Below are positions 35,355-45,735 of a stretch of 64,000 nt of DNA, piece by piece; position 1 is the stretch's first letter, and each line of letters opens with the position of its first letter. A program made the position numbers and the translations under genes. The notes under the pieces are model-generated. The model was not told where the DNA came from, searched no databases, and saw only the letters and a list, made by a program, of their open reading frames with translations. The DNA is from Polychytrium aggregatum (Eukaryota; Chytridiomycota; Chytridiomycetes; Polychytriales): assembly GCF_025602895.1 (NCBI RefSeq), contig NW_026516207.1, positions 806,001-870,000 of the forward strand. The letters are read 5' to 3'.

Positions 35355-36951
35355 ATGAAATCGCTGTTCGGTTTTCTGGTCGCCCTCTGCGCTGCCCACG
35401 CTGGCGTGCTCGGGCTGACCCTCAACTACATCACCGTGGTGCGTATGCCCCTCCACTGCTCTCCTGTCCGTCGCTGCATTGACGAGTCCGCCTGATGTTC
35501 TGGGGCCCTCTTCTTACCGTTTCTATCTCCTTCCAGAACTCCTCCTACACTTTCCCATATGCCTCGAGCGTCGACATCACCACCTCGAACCCGTCCATCA
35601 AGACCGTCTTTATGGTCATTCACGGTGAGTGCTCCCCCGAGCTGGGTTGGCTGTGCCGTTGGCCCGTGCTGTGCCTGTGCCGTTGGCCTGGTGCACTGTT
35701 CCACTGCATGGCATTCACTCGATTGCATGGCATTCACTCGATTGCATGGCATTCACTCGATTGCATGGCATTCACTCGATTGCATGGCATTCACTCGATT
35801 GCATGGCATTCACTCGATTGCATGGCATTCACTCGATTGCATGGCATTCACTCGATTGCGTGGTCCCCACCCTGATCCGTACTCCTGGCTCCAACATGCT
35901 CCCATCACCACCTGTCCACATTGATCTCATCCCAAACTTTGATTCTGTCCTACTCGCATCCTTGGTTTCTTCAGGCATCGCCGGCGATGTTCAGACCAGC
36001 TTCGGCAACATGGTCGCTTTGACCTCATACGATTCGTCCATCGCCGTCGTCGCCCCGTACTTTGCTTGTGACAAGTCCATCCCCATCCAGGCCAACACTC
36101 TCATGTGGGATTGCAACGGTTGGCAGGAGGGCGACCCCAGCGCCCAGCTCTCCTCGATCTACTCCTTCAGCATGGCCGATCGCCTGCTGCAGATTGTCCG
36201 ATCCAGCTTCGCCAACCTCGGCCAGGTGTATGTCGTCGGATACTCAGCTGGCGGCCAGTTTGTCCAGCGCTATCTCGGCGGCTCCACCGTTGCGCTCTCG
36301 TCCAAGCTCAACACCAACGTGGGCTTTGTGGTTGGCGCCCCGGGCAGCTTCATGTACCTGGACACCCACCGAGTCAAGTCTGGCATCTCGTTCAAGGCCA
36401 TCTCGAACGAGTGCAATCCCTCGGGCTGCTCCCTCAGCATAAGTAACTTTACCACCAACTACAACCCGAGCCCCTCCTGCCCCGGCTACGACCAGGACAA
36501 GTACGGCTTGAGCGACGTCCAGACCCAGGTGCCCTTCACCTATCTCTCGCAGTTCACTGCCGGCACAATCTCCACCCAATACCAAGGCCAGTCGGTGACC
36601 TATATGGTCGGCAGCATGGACACGGCCGTGGACTCGATCTTGGATACCACCTGCCCCGCCCAGGCCCAGGGCGAGAACCGCCTTCAGCGCTCCTTGGTTT
36701 TCAACCGCTATCTGCAGCTGTACTTCCCACAGGCCTGGTCGGCTCCACAAGTCGTCGTCGGCTGCACCCACGACGAGCTCTGTGTTTTCCGCTCGTCCCA
36801 GTTCGCCGCTGCGACCAAGCTCACCTTCCAGAACCTGCCGTCGTCGAACACAACTCCCACATCCAGATCCATGGGTGTTCCTCGAGCCAGCATTCCGGTC
36901 CTCGGAGCTACAATGCTGGCGCTCGGTACGCTGTCGATGCTGTTGATCTAG
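35355..36951 (+). CDS. Secreted, probably GPI-anchored alpha/beta hydrolase
   Basis: Exons 35355-35438, 35537-35624 and 35975-36951 sum to 383 codons including the stop. Residues 1-20 (MKSLFGFLVALCAAHAGVLG) form a signal peptide. The catalytic fold follows: SIKTVFMVIHG (strand and oxyanion loop), VAVVAPYF-like text (SIAVVAPYFACDK), and the nucleophile elbow VYVVGYSAGGQF, so the Ser of GYSAG is the likely catalytic residue. VTYMVGSMDTAVD and VVGCTHDEL supply candidate Asp and His. The C-terminus is a Ser/Thr linker then a hydrophobic tail with no basic residues after it (SIPVLGATMLALGTLSMLLI), the form of a GPI-attachment signal, which agrees with the PIG-A gene in this genome. The substrate (ester, lipid or cell-wall) cannot be told from sequence. 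Intron 2 is mostly an eight-copy 19-bp repeat. Confidence 0.85.
35705..35861. repeat. 19-bp tandem array in hydrolase intron 2
   Basis: Eight nearly perfect copies of ATTGCATGGCATTCACTCG inside the intron 35625-35974. Because 19 is not a multiple of three, each copy shifts frame, and all three forward frames stay open through the array, which produces spurious long repetitive reading frames. Confidence 0.97.
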
Positions 36952-37949
36952 ACTCGCTGCGCCTTGCTGTCGACACGATCGAGTCCTCGCAGTCGAATAC
37001 GACGCTACCGCCACAGCTCTTTGCAGCCATGCCTCCCCCTTCTCCCTCCCCTTATACAGCCTCGGACCGTACGAGTTCCGAATGAGAGGTCGTGCTCGCT
37101 CCGATCTTGCCCCGCTCTACAGATCCCCCCTTACATTTTTTTGTTGTCCGTCTCTATTCTTTGTCCATGTCTCTCTCTGTCGAAAAAAAGTCGTGCAACA
37201 GATGTAGTCGATGTGCAGGGATGATCCCCTGCCAAAATCGCTTCCCTCCCCAATACACCGTATTGTTGTGAACCAAGAGCGAGAATTGATCCGCGAAGGA
37301 TGGCGGTGTCTCTCGCCTGTGCATGAATGGATGCTACCTCTCATTCCGTCGTCCATTTGCCCGCGCAAGCCCGGAAAGCTCACTGACGATCGCCACTCTC
37401 TCTCGGGAACGAGGGCTCAAGGAAGTCTCGAGATGTATCAAACAAGAACTGCCGATGTCATGCCGTGGGAGCATACTCAAAACATGCCGGCGAATGAGTT
37501 TGATCGGATTTACTCTTGGCCACACTGCGGGCGTACCGCAGCCGAAGGACACTCCCGATAGGAAGGCAGGGTATCCTCCGTTGGCTGGCCGAAGAAGCGC
37601 AATGGGAGGTGGGTCTGGACTACTGGCAAACGCCCTCCCCGCGTCCTTTGGGAGGCTCTGCTCCAAAATCGCTGCTGCGGCGGCAACTTCTGGAAACCTA
37701 CCTGTCGACACGCTGTCTGAACGAACGAGGGTGAGGCGAGCGATGCGAGCGATGCGACGACTGGACAGCATCGCAGCTGCAATGAGCCTGTCTTGGAGAG
37801 CGGCGAACGATGGATCAGACCGCGCCGATCTCAGATAAAAAATGCGGCGACCAGAAACCAGGGTCGATGGCTGATCACCCAAGCCACACAAGCCACGCAA
37901 GCCACACAGGCCACACCGTGGCTGTCTGGTGGCTGTCTCAGAGTCATGG
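36952..37949. other. Intergenic region downstream of hydrolase
   Basis: No gene recognised. A short 9-bp type repeat (CAAGCCACA variants) lies at about 37880-37918. A minus-strand frame of about 300 codons crosses this region but only its first part (38239 to about 38040) has recognisable, Fanzor-like text; the rest is unsupported. Confidence 0.4.
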
Positions 37950-38336
37950 CGTTTCCAAAATGAAATGTGACAGGGTTCCATTACGAGCGTCTGCTGGCTC
38001 CGATGAGCAAGCCGTGCGACTGCTTCCCGTCCTGGTTGGCAATATCTTTGTGGGGTGCATTCACTCGGCCCTCTGGACAGTTCCATGGTGTATCGATATC
38101 GAGATACTCGGCCATCTTGAATTGCCTGGCACTGTGAGCACCCCTGGGATGTGTTGAACTCGTTCACCGAGCACACCGGAGTCTCCGTGGACTGGATGCA
38201 TGTCCCTTCCTTTGCTTCCAGGGGCATTCCCAAAGGCAATCACAATGTCGGTCTCCCATGGCGCCTGGTCAATGGCTCGCTGGCACATCTCGTGGACAGT
38301 GCGACCAAAATCCAGGATGTCCTGTTATTTACTGGC
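37950..38336 (-). pseudogene. Fanzor (eukaryotic TnpB) relic with zinc-ribbon motif
   Basis: Minus-strand fragments of a Fanzor-type nuclease lie directly after the CorA stop codon. From about 38290 one frame reads DIVIAFGNAPGSKGRDMHP, typical of the strand before the second RuvC motif. A different frame then reads CSVNEFNTSQGCSQCQ (about 38180-38133), the combination of the RuvC-II Glu, the TSxxCSxC segment and the first Cys pair of the zinc ribbon. Further on, a third frame gives WNCPEGRVNAPH and SHGLL before an internal stop. The frame changes and the missing N- and C-terminal motifs mark it as a broken copy. It may belong to a different Fanzor lineage from the relics at 11.7 and 60.5 kb, since no shared stretch is obvious. 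Family assignment is by motif recall. Confidence 0.6.
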
Positions 38337-41083
38337 TCAGAAATAGTGGGCGAGTCTCAGCACCACGAGCATGATCACCACAACGGTGCCGCACAGGCCC
38401 CAGAACACAGCCAGACCATTAGGCAGGTGAATCGCTGTGAGTGAGTGAGTGGGTGAGTGAGTGAGTGAGTGAGTGAGTGAGTGAGTGAGTGAGTGAGTGA
38501 GTGAGTGAGTGAGTGAGTGAGTGAGTGAGTGAGTGAGTGAGTGAGTGAGTGGGTGGGTGAATGCGAACCAGACTTGGGAATCATGTCCGCACCTCTGCGC
38601 TGCACAGCACCTTACCATCAAAGTACTCAAAGTTCATTCCAAAGTATCCGCTCAGAAAGCTCAGAGGCAGGAATATCAGCGACACGATCGCGAGGGTTTT
38701 CATAGACTGCCATTTGCAAATGCGGTCGGTCAGCAGCTTGGAAAGGCAGGGTTGGTTGCCTCCAAAGAACGCTGTTCCTTCAGTCGAGCAATGCGTCGAC
38801 TGTCACAGTGCCTCCCTCGACAGTGTCGAACCAGTTCACGCTGTCTGTGCCGATGCCCATATACTCGCCTCGTTTGTTGAGTTTGATATCATGTTGAAGA
38901 TCTGCCATCGACACAGACGCAGTGTAAGCGCTCTGCAGCCGTGTCTCACATATCCACAGTTATCAATTCGTTTACGGGGGGGGGTCGATGTGCTGGGACT
39001 TGATTATGCATCGCAACAGGCTCACAGGGCGTTGGATCCGGTCTTACATAGTTAATGAGCTCCCGGGCATCTTCCTCGATCGTGTCCAGGATCGCAAATA
39101 TTCTCGTCAAGTGATCCTGGACGGCCATGGCCGCAGATAGTCGCGCGAGTTGTTTAGTCGTGGCGGTCAAGCCCTCGATACTCACCCGCTTGCGAGCAAA
39201 TCATTGCTCGCGGACACTGTGGGCTACCTCGACATCGCGCAGATAGATTCTTGTGAGGTTCGTCACCAAGTTGGCTCCAGTCTTGGGATGCTGACTTCCT
39301 GACACATGCCCATGCAAGGACATCGAGTCAAACTCGCGGATCAAGCCATCCACGGCATCGCGGATGGGCAGCAGCATTCGCTTGACCCGAGAGACCTCCT
39401 TGGTCATAAAGTATATGTCTGAATAGCCCACGTTTCCTGTTAGTTTAGAGGGCGAGGCATTTGAATGCCACCGTCGCCGTTCGATGACTGTGCGAGCTCT
39501 GCCGCTCGAGGATATGAAATCGAGAAAGGCAGGTACCCACAGGCCGCTTCCCCTGACCACGAGTGCGCTGTTGTCAAACAGCACCCCCCACGTTATCTCT
39601 CGACGGTTTGATGAGACCCTACCCTTGGTAACCTTTGGATTTGGCTTGACAATGATGATCTGCTCGAGGCCGGCTATATACTCCTGGAAGGCATCGAGGA
39701 CGGGAAAGTAGTGGTCGACGACCGAGTCCAGTACGCTGCAGAGAGCAAACGAAACATCCTCGGACTTGCGCATTGGGATGTTGTGATGCTGTAGTCGATC
39801 AAGGATCGGGGCGGTGAAGTTGATCGGAGGTGACTCGAAGATCGAAATGAACGTGTCTAATCGAAACAGATGACGAGTCAGCGGACATGGTCGATACAGA
39901 GAGCCCCTGTTCTGGATTTACTGGTGTCCGTCTGGCGCCCGCCTGTCTTCCTCACCTTTGAACAAGAAAAAGTTGACTTGCTCAGACAAGACTTTGGGAT
40001 GCCTTGCTCCAGTGGCCTCGCCATTCTGCACAAGTTGTATGGATCTCAATGCCATGTACACGAACGACTCGTAAAACTCTGTCTTGATCCTGTGAGACAT
40101 GCCCATACATGTCGACATAAGCATATTTCCGGAGGAGACCGACTGCTTGCCTGCAGCGCGCATGAAATACTGCGACTGGCGAGATTTTCAATGCAGTCGC
40201 AGTCGCCTCTGCTGAATGCCACAGATACTACCTCTGCGACGAGTGCAAGACATCCTCCACAGCCAGTGGGTGGATATCTGTGTGAGAGAGGATAGATAGT
40301 TATATCGGGGGTGAGATTGGATTGGCTCCTCACTTCCTATCGATGCTCTGTGCGGCTTGTCCGGGCTCGGTACATAGCTGTTGTTGCTACCACCAGGAAC
40401 CCTTACCAAACTGCTGCGTCAGCAGCTTCACTACATGGTAGTTGATTCCACTCACGATAATCCATCGAACCTTTGACCACTCCGGTCTCTGTCAAACATC
40501 CGGATCGTGCAGCTTGTGTTTTAGCCGCTGACTGCTGATGCGGCCGCCCCACAGTGTCGATACTGCAAAACAGCTGGCTCGCTACTTCAAACCACAGCAC
40601 AGCATGCGCATCTCGGACGGGCAAACCTTTCGCTTCAAGAACGTCGCGAACTCGGCGCTGGTACATTCGCGGATGGAGTGCGAGTCTGTCGAGAGGAAAT
40701 GTGGGCATCGCCATCACAAGTCGCACTTTGGACTTGCTTCTCACGAGGACAGAGATCTCGGGAGCAGAGCCTGGTCGCCTCAAGTGTGTCAAATATGAAT
40801 CCTATATGTACTTACCAGGACGAGCGCCGTAGTCGACGATCGTGACCGACACTTCGTCCTACAGTCAGGTTTGCATCGTTGTTATCGATCATTGGTGGTG
40901 GTCAGGGGCTGCTTCCAACGACGGCTTGGAAGCCGCATTCACCACAGATGACGGACCGCTTACACTGAACCGCGACTCGAGATCAGGATTTTCTGCATTG
41001 ACGTCGACTCCTGGCGGTGCGCCGATTCGGTGGGGGCGAGAGCCTGGGTGTGGTGCCGTCACAGCCGCCAATCCGACAAGCAA
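38337..41083 (-). CDS. CorA/Alr-like magnesium transporter
   Basis: A two-helix metal-ion transporter of the CorA superfamily, probably plasma membrane or vacuole, on the minus strand. Visible exon text in order: PPGVDVNAENPDLESRF (about 41010), DEVSVTIVDYGARPG (about 40850), PEWSKVRWIIVSGINYHVV (about 40470), HPLAVEDVLHSSQR (about 40250), EQVNFFLFK, FESPPINFTAPILDRL and SEDVSFALCSVLDSVVDHYF (about 39800), EVSRVKRMLLPIRDAVD (about 39400), TRIYLRDVE, then a 33-nt exon IFNMISNSTNE (38901-38869), SMKTLAIVSLIFLPLSFLSG, the signature YGMN-type loop as YFGMNF, and a final exon with the second helix (GLCGTVVVIMLVVLRLAHYF, stop at 38337). The intron 38707-38868 has a GC donor (GAG/GCGAGT). The last intron is mostly a tetranucleotide array. 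The first exon and ATG were not identified, so the 41083 end is approximate. Confidence 0.88.
38438..38567. repeat. (GTGA)n microsatellite at a CorA splice acceptor
   Basis: Roughly 31 copies of GTGA (CACT units on the minus strand), with a few GTGG units near both ends. It fills most of the last CorA intron (38435-38615) and runs up to the CAG acceptor, so the array itself supplies the sequence directly upstream of the 3' splice site. Confidence 0.97.
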
Positions 41084-42094
41084 AACATCATCAGAAAGTC
41101 AATCCACATTCCCATCACTTGATCATCACCCCGCTCGTCTCTCGACAGTCCATGCCGCGTACCGTGCGTGTTGCGCAACCTGTTGGCGGCGATCACAGTT
41201 CTGATGCCGCTCTGGAATAGCCGGTCTGGGGGTTAAGGATAAAGATGGCGGCAGGTTGCGTCATGAGTATGCCCGTCGTGATCACCAAGGCCGCTCTGGA
41301 TCAGCTCTTGGATCATGGCGGTGGTGTCCTTACGCCTTTTGTGGCTCCGGGGAGTGCCTTCCCGAGAGCCGTGATCGTAACCTGGCTGGAGAATGTGCGA
41401 TCGGTGGATCAGCCAGATCATCGTTGATGCTGTGGCGCCGCCTGTGCACATCCTGCTGTTACGAAAGCACACAGGACCCAATCACCGCCGAAGCCATGCG
41501 CCTGTGTTCCAGCGATCTACCTGGCCAAGAGACGAGGAGGCAGCATCTGGTCTTGATTCTTGTCTGGCACTGGCAATATCGACTCGGTGATCTCCAAGAG
41601 TGCTCCTGGGCGATCCTGCGCTTGGGTGCTGGCTGTCGGTCGGCTCCATGACTGAGGGAAAATAGACCGATTGCAAACAGGAGGGCGCTCTTGGCTGGAA
41701 TCCCTGGCGACTTTTTGTGGGCCCCTGAAGACACACACGCCCATCCATCCGCCCGCCCACACGACCGCCCAGCGATTCAGGTCATCTCCCTGGGTGTCCG
41801 TCTCGTGGGGTCACTCCGTGGGGCTGTGCCGTCCACGGCCCCATTATCTCTGCGACTGCCATTCCATCGATTGAGCATGTCCTGGCTGTTTGTTGCGGCG
41901 CGTGGCTCGCATCGTATCCATCAGCAGCATCCCTGGACACCGAGCCGACCCAAGCACCGGTGACTGGTCTGGAGTCATGTGTGGCGCAGCTATCACGTGG
42001 AGGATGTGCCGTCCCGGTTTTTGGCGCTGTGGCCTGGACAGGCCGAACCGAGGATGCCCGTTGCTCCCGAATCGCCCCGACACAAGTCTACGAC
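41084..42094. promoter_or_regulatory. Intergenic region between divergent CorA and nucleotidase genes
   Basis: About 1 kb. It should hold the missing first exon and promoter of the CorA-like gene and the promoter of nucleotidase copy A. Frames on both strands show no recognisable motif. Confidence 0.35.
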
Positions 42095-44960
42095 ATGAGC
42101 GACGACATTATCCTGCCCCTGCTGCACTTCAACGACGTGGTAGGCCAGTCGAGCGAGCCGGCGCGCTGTGTGGCCCTGGACGTCTCTCCGCGGACATTTG
42201 CTGTGGCATGATTGTCGCCCCGCATCACGCCCGCTCACCCGCAGCGACCTTCGGACATTTTGCTGACTCCTGCGACGCAGTACCATCTGGAGCCCTTCCG
42301 CACCGAGCCTGTCGGCGGGTTCGCAAGGTTCGCCAACACCGCAAAGTCCTGGATCGAGGATCAAAAAACCAAGTTCAACCGGCCCGAGTATCTCTTCACC
42401 TTTGGCGGGGTAGGTCGTGTTGCCTGTGCTCCTTGCGACAATCGCCGGCACCGCCATGATATGATGCATCCTGCCCCTCCCCCGCGCTGCTGACCGGGCT
42501 GTGCTTGCGCATCTGTGGATCAGGATGTCTTCAACCCAAGTGTCGAGTCGAGCATCACCAAGGGCAAGCACATGCTTCCGGCCCTGAACTATCTTGGCAT
42601 CGATGTCTCCTGCTACGGCAACCACGGCAAGTCTGCTCTTTCCGCACCGATGAGGCCATGGGCTGCGAACAGTATTGGAACAAGAGCGCATTGCAGCAAA
42701 ACAGCATGTACTGAACAGCCTCGCACTCTGCCGCCCTGATGCCTGCAGACTTTGACTTTGGCGTCGAGACCCTGATGAACCTCACCGCAGCGACCAACTA
42801 CCCGTGGATCATGTCCAACGTGTGGTCGACGCAGATGAATCGCTTCCTCGCCAACGGGCGAGAGTACGTCGTCCTGGAGCGATACGGCCTCCGCATCGGC
42901 TTCATCGGCTTGGTCGAGCCCGACTGGCTCGAGACCATCACTCACTTGCCCCCGGTCGAGTATCGCGATTTTGTCACGACCGGAAGGGATCTGGCCCGCA
43001 GGCTCAAGCGACCCCTGGGCGACGACGGCGGCGAAGGCGTTGACCTCGTTTTCGCACTGACGCACATGCGCTTCCCAAACGACCAGCGCCTGTCCAACGA
43101 GGTGCCCGAGATTGATCTGATCCTGGGCGGTAAGCTTCTGTGCACTCGTTTGTGCAGGCGCTTGGTTTCCGGCACCAGGATCTCTCCCAGAGCCAGGGTG
43201 TATGCAGCATCGCTGAGAGTTGTCCACTCTGTATATTGCGCCCAGGCCACGATCACGACTTTTTCATCAACAGCGACGGTGTCGTCGAGATCGAAAAGAA
43301 CGTTTACGAGGGCAAAGTGCGGGTCATCAAGACCGGATGCGATTTTCGTGAGCTGTCCCTCAATGAAGTGACTATCCAACCCAAGTCCGACGGAGCGCCT
43401 GCGCGAATTCGTTCGATCAAAGGTCGGTAGGGCATGCTGTCTGCAGCGCATCGATATTTATTTGCGACCTGAGCCAGGGCAGAAAGCCCTGGGCGACCAG
43501 ACGACTAACGGAGAACTGCCTCGACAGTGACCCGCAAGGAAATCGTCGAAAGCCTTCCTGAGGATCCCGAGGCCCTGGAACTTGTCAAGCACTGCCTCGC
43601 GGGAATGGGCCAGAAGCTCCAGCAGGTCATTGGCCGCACCAGGGTCATGCTGGATGCCCGAGGATCCATCTGTCGAACGCGCGAGTCCAACATGGGGAAT
43701 CTAGCCACGGATTTACTGAGGTGAGCTTGCGCCGACCAGCTGGCAGGCTGGTTGGTTGTATTTTCGCAACCAATCTGATATCTGGATCGGGCCGTGTGAT
43801 CACCCGGCGATACGGCTATCGATCCGCTCTGATCGTCATGACTCATGCCGCCTATTGTGTTCCGCTAGAATCACCTATAATTCCGACATTGGCTTGGTTG
43901 TTGGAGGCACGATTCGCTCTGACACAACGTACGGCCCCGGCAACTTGACCATTCGAGATATCATCGATATCTTCCCCTTCGACGATCCGTGTGTGGTCAT
44001 CAGGTAGGTGCGATGGAATCTGGTGCTGTCAATCTGGCTTCGGTACTGGACTGGTTGTTTCCACCTAGAGCCTCTTGGAGTTTCGCGGACGAACGCTCCA
44101 TGCTCGAGAGACCCGCTTTTGACACACGGACGTCTTGGCCGCCAGAATCAAGGGCAGTGATTTGTACGACGCCCTCGAGAATGGTTTCTCGGCTCTCCCC
44201 AAAACCGAGGGCCGTTTCCCGCAAGTCTCTGGCCTCAAGATCCGCTTCGATTCGGTACGCGAGGGTGCGGTCGTGTGTGCTGCATGGCGAGCTCTACAGT
44301 GGTATTACTCACCTTCCCTCCCAATGTGGCTGCCTACCCACAACAGAGACTGCCTCCGTACAAGCGCATCGTAGATGTGCACATTATTCGCTCAGGTCCA
44401 GAAACGTGCCTGCTGGAGAAGCTGGAAATGGACAAGTTCTACACCGTCGCCACCCGCGAGTGAGTAACGGGCGCTCGGTCGGACGTACCGCTGCAGCACA
44501 CTGGATCTTGGGTCAAACGTTATCCAACAAACTTGGCCCCTCTCTCATTCGTTTGGGTTTGATGCTCAGGTATCTCAGCCAAGGCCACGATGGCTTTGAG
44601 AGCTTAACAAAGTCCACTCTGGTTGTCGACTCGGAGAGCGGCATGCTTCTTTCAACCATCTTGAGGCGATTCTTTATCGGCATCAAGGTGGTTAATCGAT
44701 TCCGGGCCATCCGCTCCGAGCAGGAGAAGATATCCAGGGACGCCTTCACCAAGTGGCGGCGTTTGGTGAAGGACAGCTTCCAGAGCAAGGACCATCTGCA
44801 CCACCATAACTTTTCGCAGCACACTGCGGCTCCTGCCCCTCGGCCCCTCTCTGAGAGACCCTATCGCGTCGCAACGCCGCCGTTCGTATTCAGCGAAGAT
44901 GAGTCTGAGTGGGATGTCCCTGAAATCGAGGTAGGATTGAGTTGGCCTTGGTTCGTGTGA
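42095..44960 (+). CDS. 5'-nucleotidase family metallophosphatase, copy A
   Basis: A two-domain enzyme of the UshA/5'-nucleotidase family, expected to release phosphate from nucleotides or other phosphomonoesters. Some plant and fungal relatives are labelled mannosylglucosyl-3-phosphoglycerate phosphatase, so the substrate is open. Exons: 42095-42139, 42281-42409, 42524-42626, 42749-43129, 43246-43422, 43528-43720, 43869-44003, 44146-44254, 44347-44459 and 44570-44960, giving 592 codons with the stop. Metal-ligand motifs are HFNDVYH, GGDVFNPS, GNHDFDFG, LTHM and GGHDHDF. The C-terminal substrate domain has CRTRESNMGN, VVGGTIRSDTTYGPG, DIFPFDDPC and YLSQGHDGF. A basic tail (RRFFIGIKVVNRFR, KWRRLVKD) follows. 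There is no signal peptide, so it is probably cytosolic. Intron 3 uses a GC donor (CACG/GCAAGT). The last exon may instead splice after EIE. A paralogue with identical internal exon lengths lies 775 bp downstream. Confidence 0.93.
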
Positions 44961-45735
44961 TGACTTGGTCAGGGCCTCCGACGTTTTCTCTCGGCCGTCG
45001 TCTGTTGGATCCGGTGCCGGTGCTCGATATGGGCCCTGGCTTGCAACATACATTGCTTCGGCTCTGACATGGAGCTATTTTGTCGCCAGCCTGAGGTCGA
45101 GAACCGAATCGTTGATATTGCTCATGGAAAGGAGCATTAGCTCAGCGCTCGCTCAAGATTTCGGCATCGCCTTTTGGAGCGTCAGTATAGGGCCACGTGC
45201 CAAATAACCACCGACTGTCGCTTCCTCGATTGCTGACTGTGTATCGCGAGACTGTGCTTCCCAAATCCACAACAGGCGGTGCCTGAAACGAAGGAACGCA
45301 TATGCACTGTCCGGTTTCATTTCTTTGGTTCAGTCAATACTGGATGAATACATGGGCACCGCACATTCAGAACACAGAGGCTATCGGCTCCAAAGCACGA
45401 TGGCTGTTTCGATTGGTCGGCGCTGCAGTACTCTTCTAACTGCTTGGAAACTGGGCTTGTGCTGGATTACAGGCGATCCAATAAAAAACGGGACATCCTT
45501 CTCGACCACGATCCGACCGACTTCTCTCGCTTGCAAAAGCATCAGACTGCATCGGTTTGTGGGTCGAGTGCATCCAGCGACGATGTCAATCACACTGCCG
45601 ATGCAAGAGTGCCGCACGACAGCCCCAATCACAACTACCGCCAGGATTAGGATGCTGAACAAGCGACAGGGCCCCGAGCCACTGAGTTCTGCACTCTTTC
45701 TTCTTCTCGGTTGTTGCCTCTGGAGAAACGCAAAG
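44961..45735. other. Spacer between the tandem nucleotidase genes
   Basis: Promoter region of copy B and possible 3' end of copy A. It contains one short sequence shared with the Fanzor relics (see 45475). No gene recognised. Confidence 0.4.
45475..45500 (+). repeat. Fragment shared with Fanzor relic copy 1
   Basis: The sequence GGCGATCCAATAAAAAACGG followed by GACA is identical to 11726-11746 and related to 60724-60745 on the other strand. It lies about 240 bp upstream of nucleotidase copy B. Only this end of the element is recognisable here. Confidence 0.7.

Noticed and set aside
35705-35861. Possible CRISPR-like array
   Set aside because: The units are contiguous with no spacers, and the setting is a eukaryotic intron.
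35629-35975. Repetitive peptide frame upstream of the hydrolase body
   Set aside because: It translates the 19-bp intronic array. The signal peptide and first exons splice around it with correct phase.
37334-38040. Downstream part of a 300-codon minus-strand frame
   Set aside because: Only its start (near 38180) has Fanzor-like text. The rest is Ala/Arg/Pro-rich with no motif and no alignment to the family I can recognise.
38434-38630. Thr/His/Ser/Leu repetitive protein from the tetranucleotide array
   Set aside because: It is a translation of the (CACT)n intron array in the CorA-like gene, between two exons with matching phase.
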